A DNA stretch of 12,500 nt. Origin: Actinidia chinensis. Its lineage: Eukaryota; Streptophyta; Magnoliopsida; Ericales; Actinidiaceae. Position 1 is the stretch's first letter; every line of letters begins with the position of its first letter. Location of the stretch: contig CM018910.1 of assembly GCA_009663005.1 (NCBI GenBank), positions 12,109,141 to 12,121,640 on the forward strand, given 5' to 3'. The translations under genes and the position numbers were made by a program. Under the pieces are notes generated by a model that worked only from the letters and a program-made list of their open reading frames with translations, did not search any database and had not been told where the DNA came from. Shown here one piece after another: positions 1 to 7,967 of the stretch.

Positions 1-532
1 AACCCGAGCAAAATCCTCTTCTTGCTCAATCTCGCATCATCACGTGGTCGTTGCAATCAGATAGCGATAACTCGTCAATAAAGGTACTTGTTCCTGCTAT
101 GCGCATGTATCTATGCGTTTTAGTATGCCAGTGGATTTTGTGTTCGCAGAGCTTTTTGTTTCTTGTGTGATTGAATTTGTCTTCTTCCATTTCACGTTTC
201 CTATATTGGTTTCTACAAATTATAGGTACAAGTGCATGTTGTGGATTTCTAGAATTATTTTTGATAATTGTTTTTTTGTTGATGTTTAGATGGGATGATT
301 GGATCCTGTTTTATATCATACATGACTGATTTTGTTCTTTGCGGCGGGTGAATTTTAACGGTTTGTGATCGGATGACTATATAAATTAGTTTATTTTATT
401 AATCTTATGACCGCTGTGAAAATTAGCGGATTGTATACAATTTTGGGGGTTTAACCGTTTTAAAGTGGAGTACACGTGTGCTGTGGGGACACCTGTGGAC
501 TCTGCTATGGGCATGCCCAGCCTGAGATTTTC
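1..532. other. No gene recognised
   Basis: The first ~83 bases have more balanced composition and end in AAAG|GTACTT, which could be an exon edge with a splice donor, but no protein is recognisable. The rest is T-rich on this strand and resembles plant intron or spacer. A small palindrome GGGCATGCCC lies at 509-518. Confidence 0.4.
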
Positions 533-563
533 GGGTCCTAAACACAAAATCGATTTAGGACCC
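533..563. repeat. Perfect 10-bp inverted repeat
   Basis: GGGTCCTAAA (533-542) and TTTAGGACCC (554-563) are exact reverse complements around an 11-base spacer. It could be a hairpin or the end of a decayed element. No T-tract follows, so a bacterial-type terminator is not suggested. Confidence 0.6.
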
Positions 564-689
564 CAAAACCCTAAGAACATCTGAACATAGTAATATAACA
601 GAACCCTAAATCAACCCACTTCATGAGTGAGAACACGCAAAATAATTTAATAACACCTAATCAAGCTCAAATCAAGTTATGAACAACAT

Positions 690-850
690 ACCTGAGACCA
701 ATTTTGGCTACGATATCGCAAAACTCAAGCCTTACCAGTTGTCCCTGCAAGTATGTCGGCGCTGGCGGTTCGGACTTCGGAGGATCGGCGACAACGGCTT
801 GGAGTTGAGCGGCCTTCTAGGGTTTCATTAGCAGTGATGAATTTTTTGAG
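690..850 (-). promoter_or_regulatory. Minus-strand first-exon-like block with telo-box
   Basis: On the minus strand AAACCCTA (825-818) is a telo-box, a motif common in plant promoters and 5' leaders of housekeeping genes. It is followed by a GC-rich, codon-like stretch (about 815-735) and a possible donor CTG|GTAAGG near 738. A second possible segment ends TCTCAG|GTATGT near 690. The block stands out from its AT-rich surroundings. A further AAACCCTA occurs on the plus strand at 566-573. I recognise no protein, and the frame contains stops, so it may be a leader exon, a remnant or coincidence. Confidence 0.3.
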
Positions 851-1093
851 GTTTTCATTCAGCAGAGATCGGAGGGTCGGCCTCTTACGATTTGAAAAAT
901 TAAAAAAACAAATAGGAGAGCCCCTTTTTTGGGGGCCATTTTATTTTTATTGGGGTTAAAATACTCTATAACTCATAATAGGAGGGGGCCCTTTTGGGGT
1001 TTTGTGGGGGGCCCAAAGCGGCTGGGTGGATATGGGAAGGGATGTGATTGGAGTTGTGATTTTAAGCCACCTAGACTTACTTATTCGAATGAA
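851..1093. other. Spacer with clustered G/C homopolymer runs
   Basis: Between 915 and 1015 there are several G and C runs (CCCCTTTTTTGGGGG, GGGGGCCCTTTTGGGG, GGGGGGCCC) able to pair with one another, in an otherwise AT-rich setting. This resembles the edges of decayed transposable elements. No gene is evident. Confidence 0.35.
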
Positions 1094-1277
1094 GCCCTGT
1101 TTGGCTTAATTATTTTTTTTATATATAAAATATGACAAGTGAGATAAAAAATAACTTTTTTTTTTTCATTTATTTAGGATGACTAAACATCTTTTATTTT
1201 TTTATTCATGAATTAGTAAAAAATCACTAATGGCTAGAGGCTTCTGTGTTTATTAAAAATATTTAGGCTAAATGGGC
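1094..1277. mobile_element. AT-rich MITE-like element
   Basis: The left end GCCCTGTTTGGCTTAATTATTTTT (from 1095) is similar to the reverse complement of the sequence ending at 1277 (GCCCATTTAGCCTAAATATTTTTA), with roughly 20 of 25 positions matching. The interior is very AT-rich with no coding potential. GCCCTGTTTGG-like ends are common in plant miniature elements. The arms are short and diverged, so this is tentative. Confidence 0.35.
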
Positions 1278-2004
1278 CATGAAAAATTAGGGTAAAAAGT
1301 CATCCGCACAACCAAAAAACCAGAAATCCAAAATACTGCCAAAAAATCTAGGCAATACGGAGGCTAAGATAAAACTCTTACACTCTCTTTGGATGGAGGG
1401 AGCGGAAGGGATAGATTTGCTATACATACATAGACTTGATACGGTTGGAGATTCTAAACCCAACCCCCACTACTCCCAATAACATTGCCCGCAATTCATC
1501 TGTAAGGCTCATCCACTCAACCTTCAATACACAATACACATCCCCACTTTCCAAAACTACCCACAACCCACACATTATTAACTACCCATGATAGAACACA
1601 TATATTTGTACTCCGTGTAAGTTCACAGTTTTTTTTCAAGTATTGTAAAAAAACTACTGAAAAAAAAATGAACTCTCGACATACTTGTATATGTATGTTA
1701 TCTATCATTATTCTTTACATGTTTCTTTATTGAAAACTTGAAGGATGGAAACGCAAACTTCTAAAAAATTGTTAACTTCTGAATTTATATTTATGCTTGC
1801 CTTTTGTGCCACATTGGAAATGATTGTCAGTTACTAGATTATATTTTTTGAATTCATTATTGGCTCTATTTGGCAAGTGTCTCTTCTGATGATATTGGAC
1901 TTGTTTGTGATAAATGTCTCATAACCATTGAGCAAATTGTTTAAACATAGTTATAACAGTAAAAGAGTTTGCGTAGTATCTGTATATGTTTGCTTCTTGT
2001 TCAG
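1278..2004. other. No gene recognised
   Basis: AT-rich sequence. CACTCTCTTTGGATGGAGGGAG near 1380 resembles the ends of plant miniature elements, but I found no inverted partner. The final bases before 2005 form a pyrimidine-rich candidate splice acceptor. Confidence 0.4.
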
Positions 2005-2298
2005 GGTTGACGATTTGAAGTTTGGGACACGAAATGGAAGTAAAGTTAATGGAAAGGATGATCTGAAGGCACGCTTCTGCCATCTTCAGGACAGTGTTTG
2101 CAGTCAGTATATCCCGTCCAACTTCTAATGGAGATAAGGAAAAACTAAGTGATTATGTTCAAAAATAAGGGATTCAAGTGTGATCTTGTTCAAATTCACA
2201 TGAAATCCGTGCTCGGAAATCTTAGTGGTGTTGTAGCGTTTATGGTATCGCAACTGAAGGCCAGGCAGTGGGCAGATACATTGCCAGACATCATCACT
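2005..2298 (+). pseudogene. Exon-like block of an unidentified gene, frame-broken
   Basis: A pyrimidine-rich acceptor (TTGTTCAG, ending 2004) and a strong donor ACT|GTAAGT (2298/2299) bracket 294 bases of raised GC. One frame begins VDDLKFGTRNGSKVNGKDDL and runs to a TAA near 2126; a second reads SNGDKEKLSDYVQK and a stop; a third reads KCDLVQIHMKSVLGNLSG and QLKARQWADTLPDIIT up to the donor. These pieces join as if one exon had acquired two small indels. The charged, helical composition looks protein-like, but I do not recognise the family, and it does not resemble the copper ATPase. It could be a decayed exon of a second gene or a captured fragment. Confidence 0.4.
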
Positions 2299-2408
2299 GT
2301 AAGTCAAAGTTTAGGATGTATAGTTGAAATTCTCTGGTTTGTGGTTTATGACAATTGTGAGATTTTGGATAACTTCCTCTGTTGTGCCAAGCCAAACCTT
2401 TGGCAAAA

Positions 2409-2518
2409 GCTACATGCACACCTTCAGGATCCCACAGTGGGGCCTATACCCTGCCGGGCCCGGCCCTAGTGAGAGGGGTGTGTGATCGAGTCGTGTGTGG
2501 AAGGGTTGTGCATGTAGC
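2409..2518. mobile_element. Short inverted-repeat element with GC-rich core
   Basis: GCTACATGCACACCTTC at 2409-2425 is repeated inverted at 2500-2518 as GAAGGGTTGTGCATGTAGC, with two extra bases. Outer AAACCTTTGG (about 2394) and ACAACCTTTGGG (about 2526) sequences also pair loosely. The centre includes a perfect 12-base palindrome GCCGGGCCCGGC (2453-2464), unusual in this AT-rich region. The size and arms fit a MITE remnant; no target duplication was identified. Confidence 0.45.
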
Positions 2519-3215
2519 AGTGCTCACAACCTTTGGGTTATATTCCAACCTCTATGACCAGAATAATTAAATAAGAACATTAACTTGATTTTTGTTTTTA
2601 ATGTTTACTTGATGCTGCACTTAACCTTTTTTTTTCATAAAAAAAGCTTATTATGTCTAAAAGTTTGTTCCTGGATTGGTTGGATGAACTATTTAATGCA
2701 ACATTGGTTTACCTGTGTTGTTGTCATTCAGAGGAAAAAGGAAATTTAAACTTTAAAAAAGGAGGAATTGTAGAAGATTTTCGGATTGGAGTGGTGGGTC
2801 CAAGATGTCAATTTTCTTGCTTTGCATTCGAACCAATTTGATTGAGCATTATTACTGGTTAGTGAGAAAAAATGGAGGAACATTTTTGTTTTTTGCACAA
2901 ATCTGTAAATACCTCATTGGACTCTCTATCTCTCTGTTCTGTCACGTGTGTTGTAGAGGCTAGAGCAGATCATGGGGTTTAAACCTTCTCAAATGCAAAG
3001 GAACGAAACAAACAGAGTTCAAACGGAAGGTGGATTCTCCTTATAATTTTTCTTTGGAAAAAAGCAGCTTGTGTTTGGGTTTTGAATGATCCTATCTAGT
3101 TCACGGTTTTTACCAATATTTATATCTACGGAGACGTTACTTTCTGGTGGATTCCTTATAGTTATCTGTTGAATTTGGCATCTAATCTGACATTTACCAT
3201 GAGACTTCATTTTAG
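2519..3215 (+). other. Non-coding stretch upstream of the pseudogene, probable intron 1
   Basis: This leads into the AG acceptor at 3214-3215. No remnant of the expected first metal-binding domain or N-terminus is recognisable. Composition is AT-rich. A few short open frames occur but show no family features. Confidence 0.4.
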
Positions 3216-3700
3216 GCAAAAACATATTAAAGAAACCGGAAAGACTCAGTTTTGAAGTTGATGAATTTCCAGAGCAAACATAGCATATGCCGACTCGAAT
3301 TAAAGGGCTGCCATCGCGAGCTTTCGGAATCTACTGAACGTGCCTTTTAAATATGTTGAAGGAGTGAAAAAAGCAGTGTGGTCTGGCCTTGAAAAAGCAA
3401 AAGTCCACTTTTGATCCACATATCACCAATACTGACCACATCATTGAGGCAGTGAGGATGCCTGGATTTGGCGCTGTCTTATCAGCTCTGGAAGCGATAT
3501 GAACCAAACTGCACCTGAAGCTTGAAGGATCCATTCCCCTGACTATTTGCTGTGATCAAATCATCCCAGAGTCAATGGAAGGTTTTAAATCCATGCATGG
3601 GACGTGAAAGACCACAAGGTTACTGTTAGCTATGAGCCCTACAGTACCCGTCCAAGGTCTCTTATACAGTGCATTGGGAAGCGCGGTGTTTGGCCGTAAC
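3216..3700 (+). pseudogene. Pseudo-exon: second and third N-terminal metal-binding (HMA) domains
   Basis: An AG acceptor at 3214-3215 precedes this block. Readable pieces are VDEFPEQ (about 3260), ICRLELKG (3283 on), VEGVKKAV (3355 on, followed by AKVHF), DPHITNTDHIIEAV (about 3413-3454), AGFGAVL-like sequence, LHLKLEG, and DVKDHKVTVSYEP followed by RPRSLIQCI (3601-3672). These match the ferredoxin-like heavy-metal-associated domains and their linker in plant HMA5 proteins. The GMxCxxC copper-binding loop expected after ICRLELKG is destroyed: the bases there read GCHRELSES with no CxxC pair. At least four frame changes and several stops (for example after AKVHF) are present. The third domain lacks the CxxC pair in many functional HMA5 proteins, so only the second loop is a clear loss. 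Confidence 0.85.
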
Positions 3701-3950
3701 TTGTATCATGCAAGCTTGTACATTCCACAAGACGATGAGAAACGAAAACCCCTTGAAATCCAGATGTACAAAACCCAGTTTTTGTGGAGCTGCCTATTTT
3801 CATTCTCGTTATCAGTTTCTCCATGGTACTTCCAATGCTTCACTCGCCTTATGGTAATTGGTTAGACTATAAGGCCCACAACATGCTCACTCTGGGGATG
3901 CTTTTAAGATGGATCCTTGCACTTCCCGGTGCGATTTATTTTGGCCCAAG
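3700..3950 (+). pseudogene. Pseudo-exon: linker and first transmembrane block (GNWLDYK region)
   Basis: Frame 2 gives NLYHASLYIPQDDEKRKP and then EIQMYKTQFLWSCL to about 3790. One frame change follows, and the next 50 codons are open: ISFSMVLPMLHSPYGNWLDY from about 3811, then KAHNMLTLGMLLRWIL and LPGAIYFGPR ending at 3950. The hydrophobic FILVISFSMVLPML stretch is the first membrane helix, and the block around GNWLDYK and MLLRWIL is diagnostic for HMA5-type pumps. A stop codon coincides with the GTAGGG donor at 3951, as expected if translation runs into an intron. This is one of the best preserved parts of the pseudogene. Confidence 0.9.
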
Positions 3951-4067
3951 GTAGGGATTATTTTTATTTTTTATCTCAATCATATTATTTTATTTCCTGT
4001 CTCATCTTTTGATATGTTTCAAATTCATAATCATAGTCTCATCGTCTCTGGTGTTGGATCTCTTTGT
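3951..4067 (+). other. Inferred short intron with an eroded acceptor
   Basis: The protein similarity breaks off at AAG|GTAGGG (3950/3951) and resumes at FYVGSYHA near 4068. The intervening ~117 bases are T-rich and noncoding. The 3' side reads TCTCTTTGTCGG, a pyrimidine tract followed by GG where an AG acceptor would be expected. This suggests an intron whose acceptor has mutated; an insertion is the alternative. Confidence 0.5.
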
Positions 4068-4539
4068 CGGTTTATGTGGGATCATATCATGCTTGAGGAC
4101 GAAATTCTGCTAATATGGACGTTCTTGTGGTTTTCATTGGCAACTAATGCTGCTACTTTTACTCTGTATATATAATCAATAAAGCTTTACTTCAGATACG
4201 TTCGAGGGGGAAGAATTTCTTTGAGACTAGTGGCTGTGTTAATAGCCTTTATTCGCTAGGAAATATTTAGAGGTTTTGGCCAAAGGAAAGACATCTATGC
4301 TGTTTAGCAAGTTTTACAGACCTTGCTCCTGACACAATCTTACCCTATTAACAATGGATGATGATGTAAGTGATATCTGAGCTGGAATCAGCACTCAATA
4401 ATACAGAGGGATGCATAATTAGATTGTTCCAGGGGACAAAAGGTTCCTATTGACGGTTGTTGTCATTGAATGGTCAGTATGTGAATGAAAGTAGATCAAG
4501 GCGAAGCAAGGCCAATAGCTAAAAGGACATGGTGACAAG
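4068..4539 (+). pseudogene. Pseudo-exon: SANMDVL membrane segment and actuator domain with TGE loop
   Basis: From 4079 one frame reads GSYHA, a stop, GRNSANMDVLVVFIGN, a stop, then CCYFYSVYI (family: a SANMDVLVALGTNAAYFYSVY-like helix). Next come NFFETSG, LGKYLEVLAKGKTS, LLTMDDD, IVPGDK and, near the end, GEARPIAKR. This covers the second and third helices and most of the actuator domain, which dephosphorylates the pump during its cycle. The TGE loop region reads ATCAAGGCGAAGCA, where an extra base separates the threonine-equivalent codon from Gly-Glu, so the catalytic TGE is frame-broken. Other parts (the GQSYVNES equivalent) are also shifted. The exon ends at GACAAG|GTACAG, matching the GDK/V position of the family. 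Confidence 0.9.
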
Positions 4540-4638
4540 GTACAGATGGTTTGTGTTTTCTAAATTTGATTATAGAGAGATTTTAGAAACTGCTTCAATG
4601 GAAAAAAACAATAGATATGTTTATAACATTATGAACAG
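4540..4638 (+). other. Intron 2 of the HMA5-like pseudogene (99 bp)
   Basis: The donor GTACAG at 4540 and the acceptor AACAG at 4634-4638 flank 99 AT-rich bases. Peptide similarity on the left ends at GDK and resumes on the right at V..TVNENG, which are adjacent in family proteins. Both splice signals are still canonical. Confidence 0.8.
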
Positions 4639-4800
4639 GTATGGTGGACTGTGAATGAGAATGGATGTTTAATGGTTTAGGGCCAATCATGTTGGCCAGA
4701 GACTGCCTTCCAAATTGTTCAGTTAGTTGAGCTGATCAGCTTGCCAGCGCACTCTGTTCAGAAGCTAGTGGACAAGATATCAAGGTTTTTGTAACCTACA
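4639..4800 (+). pseudogene. Pseudo-exon: end of actuator domain (TVNENG to KISRF)
   Basis: A single frame from 4639 reads VWWTVNENGCLMV, one TAG stop (4678-4680), then ETAFQIVQLVEL, SVQKLVDKISRFL and a TAA at 4792. The family has a GGTxNENGCLLV stretch and an SQIVQLVEAAQLARAPVQKL-like segment here, so the frame is nearly intact with one stop and short divergent patches. Bases after AGGTTTTT could encode the remains of FFVPT. The exact 3' boundary is uncertain: it lies between 4783 (AAG|GTTTTT) and about 4802. Confidence 0.88.
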
Positions 4801-5069
4801 CGGAGTTTCATGTTCCCCTTGGTCTTGAATCCTTAGTGGTTTTGGGTTGTGTGAGAACGTTTGTGGTTCTTTCCTAATGAATCTGTAATAAAAGATAGTG
4901 AATAGTTCCTGCATTTTTATGCTAAAGTTTACGTCACTCCAACCTATAATAACATAGGGTCAGGAGTGGGAAAAATGGACTTGTTAATTATGAGTTAAAG
5001 AAGTTAATGTGGTACTTACGTGGGGATATAAGCAGAGAACTACATCAGCCATAATGCATATTGCTTTTC

Positions 5070-5085
5070 GGGGGGGGGGGGGGGG
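5070..5085 (+). repeat. Poly-G homopolymer of 16
   Basis: Sixteen consecutive G follow TTGCTTTTC, with AATCGG after. Long G runs are rare in AT-rich plant introns and their length is often misjudged by sequencing, so the exact count is uncertain. Confidence 0.9.
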
Positions 5086-5270
5086 AATCGGTCACTGTTT
5101 TCCCATCTGCATACATCAGTGGGTATAGTTATGGAGTTCCCTATCATGACTAACCCATCATTCTCCGAATGTGTTTTGTTTGAGTAACACGATGAGTATC
5201 AAAACATGCCACGAATTGTATCCTATCACCTCCTGTTGCTGTTTTTTTTTTAAAAGAAAGGACACAAATA

Positions 5271-5446
5271 AAAACTAAAATACTATACTACTATTACTCA
5301 TTTTAGAAGTGAATACAAATTCAGTTGCCATTTTTAGTTGCACTATGTTGACTCTAAGAAAAACTAAAATACTATTCTAAATCTTACTTCATTTTAGAAG
5401 TGGATACAAATTCAGTTATCCCATTTTAGTTTGCAATATTTGACTG
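5271..5446 (+). repeat. Imperfect tandem duplication, two ~85-bp copies
   Basis: Copy 1 (about 5271-5354) and copy 2 (about 5360-5446) share AAAACTAAAATACTAT at their start, then ATTTTAGAAGTG.ATACAAATTCAGTT, a CCATTTTTAGTT-like stretch, GCA.TAT and TTGACT, in the same order. The spacing between matching points is 89 to 91 bases. The copies differ by substitutions and small indels, so the duplication is not recent. It lies inside intron 3. Confidence 0.8.
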
Positions 5447-5730
5447 GATTTTTTTTTTGTTTTACTGTAAACACCTTTTTGTACAGAGGCACAAAGTTCG
5501 ACTCAGGCCGAAAAGCCCCCTATTTTCAATGCTTGCTTGAAGCAAACTGTACAAACCTTCAAAAGTGGATACGGATAGGGGTGACATGTATTTTTCACTC
5601 GTTCCCAAAATTAGAAGTGAGGTTTGATGACAGGCATAGGCCACGGTTGTCACTCATATTTACTCAAATGTACCATTTTGAGTTTCTCTAGAGAAAATTG
5701 ATCCTTTAAAAAAAAAACATCAAATTTCAG

Positions 5731-5983
5731 GTTGTCTGGACAGCATTTATAACAGGCTTGGTGGTTCGTCCCTGGAAGACGCAGGTATTTACCATAGAAG
5801 CTGGAGACCAAAGAATGGATGCTTTTGAGCTTGCCTTCAGTTGGCATTTAGGGTGCTGGTGGTTGCCTGACCGTGCTCTGGGGCTAAAGGCAACCCCTAC
5901 AGCAGTTAGGTTGCCACAGGCAAGGGTGCTTCACTAGGGGTGCTCATCAAGGGTGGATGGAATGCACTGAGAAGGCACACAAG
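5731..5983 (+). pseudogene. Pseudo-exon: CPC transmembrane segment
   Basis: After TTTCAG, one frame reads VVWTAFITGLVV, with MDAFELA further on (from about 5816). Frame-shifted remains of a YPK.WIPK-like segment lie between. The metal-transfer helix follows as LVVA, a TGA stop at 5868-5870, then Pro-Cys. The family motif is CPC, so the first cysteine codon has become a stop. ATPTAV and GKGAS-like sequence, GVLIKGG-like sequence and EKAHK follow in shifted frames. The exon ends CACAAG|GTATGT at 5983/5984, a strong donor at the conserved AHK/V position. In working pumps both CPC cysteines bind Cu+ within the membrane, so loss here is decisive. Confidence 0.92.
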
Positions 5984-6585
5984 GTATGTGACTTTAAAGA
6001 CTAGACTACGTGTAAATTACAGGTTATACAAGAACATGTAATAGTCTCCAAATAGTATCAATAAAAGAAAAAGGAACTCAACCGAAATATAGTTCCCAAA
6101 TTCTTTAAGTATTTGTTATTAGATCAGAAGTTCATTGACTCTTCGTAATTTTGTAATCCTTGTGGATCATGAGAAGTGGATCCTGGAAGTTGGGCAATTG
6201 CTTAGTATGTAACCTTCTGTTATGCAAACATTATGCATCGACCCATCATATGGCGGTTGACATGTAAGAACCGCGTACATAAAGAACAAGCCTTGGTTAG
6301 CGAGTAAGTTCTATTTCTTCAAATTTTGTTCTCTGTCTGTGTTTATGATTTGGGTGGTAGATTGCTTTCAAATTTCATTTATATTGTTACTTTGTTTTGG
6401 TCAAAAGCGTAGTAATAATCAATAATGGTAAAGGATCTCTTGTCTAACAGAATTCAACAAACCCCATTTTTCACTGTCAATTATAATTGGAGCTAGACGT
6501 GGTGAAAATTCATTCCAGATTTTCTTTTCATCAACTTGACATTTTGAGTAGAGATCTAATGAATCTGTATATTGTCCGGTGCACG
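5984..6585 (+). other. Intron 4 of the pseudogene (about 602 bp)
   Basis: A consensus GTATGT donor lies at 5984. The 3' end reads TTGTCCGGTGCACG before GTAAAGACAGTTGTT, where a CAG acceptor would be expected, so the acceptor seems to have mutated. I see no gene, RNA or repeat in the interior. Confidence 0.7.
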
Positions 6586-6708
6586 GTAAAGACAGTTGTT
6601 CTGTGATAAAACAGGACATGGACTGTTGGAAAACCGCGGTTAGTAAGTGCCATTCTATTTCCCAAATTTTCCATGGAGGATGATGCGACGTGCTATTGCT
6701 GCTCTGAG
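6586..6708 (+). pseudogene. Pseudo-exon: phosphorylation loop (DKTG)
   Basis: GTAAAGACAGTTGTT encodes VKTVV, followed after a one-base shift by GAT AAA ACA GGA (6605-6616), which is DKTG, the start of the invariant P-type ATPase motif DKTGTLT with the phosphorylated aspartate. The remaining TLT is lost to a substitution and frame change. A third frame then reads WTVGKPRLVSAILFPKFSME, matching the family TVGKP..VSA.LF...SMEE block. Similarity fades into CYCCSE, close to the family's AAEA, before a candidate GAG|GTGTCT donor at 6708/6709. The exon is short, as expected for this split gene. Confidence 0.88.
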
Positions 6709-7734
6709 GTGTCTCCTATTTGACGTTGGTTTAAGGTTGATGAAAACCATTAAAGATTTTGTGTTATGGCCATGGAGTTAAGAGTTAATTAAAAAAAAAC
6801 TAAGTGGTAAGAGTTTTGCAATTGCTCAAACACCTACACCACTAAGAATATGAGTTTGAGGAAAAGCAGGACATGGGCTGTGATGCATTTTGTTTGCAAA
6901 AAGAAGTACAAGAGGTGAACATGAAATTTGTGGAGATATATAGGATGGATTAACAAATACCCAAGAGCAATTTCTTATTACGGAGGATATATATGAGTGA
7001 TTTGTGAGTTTTTGAGTCGCATTCTACAATAAATATGCTTAAATTATATGTGAGTGAATTATGGAGCCTCATAATGGAGGAAAAATATAATACTTTTAAA
7101 AATTCATTGACTTCATCATTTCTTAGCGTATAGTCATCATTTATCGACGGAATGGTAGTTTGAATCGAAATCCTAATTTCACGTATTGTGCGTATGTGAA
7201 TCGTAAAATCACCATAAACTATAAATAGTGACTATAAACCACATTTGTATGGAAGAAAGAAAATTAAAATAAGTTCATTTTAACACATCCTACCAATCAA
7301 ATGGTATAGTAGGGCCATGATTAAATCATCCAATTGCTAAGACATCTACCTTCATCATAACAGATATGGGTCCACATCAGACTTACCATAAGAGTTTTTA
7401 AAATAATAATATATTTTCCTTTTGCATTCAACAAGGACTTAAGGAGCCTTAAACATAATAGAATAAGCAGAGAGGGGGGGTGGGTGGGAACTCTTTAATC
7501 TACCCATAAAACATGTTGGAAGATGTCTTTTGTACTTATTGTTCAAAAAATGTCAGATCCCAGTTCCCGCTGTGATTATCACAGGGAAGGCCTAGGATGG
7601 GACTTGGACAGATGCTTAAGGATGCAGATATAGATGAAAAGTAGAATTTTTTCTCGCGATATCATAATTAAAACGGTGGTGGTTACCAAAATAGGTGAGA
7701 TAATGCATTGTACGAGTTTTTAACAATAAAATAT

Positions 7735-7855
7735 TGTTAGAAGTGTTAGTCGCACAATCACTTACTAAGCCACCAAGTTAGTATATATAATCTAGAGGCT
7801 ACTCCACATATTGCCAATTGGTTTAGATTGGACCATCTCATTCTTTTTTTTTACA
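7735..7855 (+). repeat. 5' LTR of the TRIM element
   Basis: Begins TGTTAGAAGTGTTAG, contains a TATATATAAT stretch near 7783 and CTAGAGGCTACTCC, and ends in a T-rich run plus ACA immediately before the primer-binding site. The TG..CA ends are standard for LTRs. Confidence 0.82.
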
Positions 7856-7866
7856 TGGTATCAGAG
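7856..7866 (+). other. Primer-binding site complementary to initiator tRNA-Met
   Basis: TGGTATCAGAG abuts the 5' LTR. It is the well-known plant Copia/TRIM minus-strand priming site; the usual next base, C, is T here. Confidence 0.88.
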
Positions 7867-7967
7867 TGGAGGTCTTGGGTGGCTACCATGGGCAAGTTTT
7901 GCCCGAATTGTTTCCGTGCTTGTTGTTGTCACATCCATGTGTATCCGGACTGCCACGTGTGGACGAA

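Larger units (their letters stand above)
4801..5730 (+). other. Intron 3 of the pseudogene with repeats
   Basis: About 930 bases lack ATPase similarity. The acceptor TTTCAG at 5725-5730 is good; the donor is unclear. The intron contains a 16-base G run, an imperfect ~88-bp tandem duplication (listed separately) and AT-rich sequence. Short open frames here show no recognisable protein features. Confidence 0.7.

Noticed and set aside
7570..7584. CTGTGAT-T-ATCACAG palindrome as an operator-like site
   Set aside because: A 7-bp arm palindrome can occur by chance in this length of DNA, and the setting is a plant intron.
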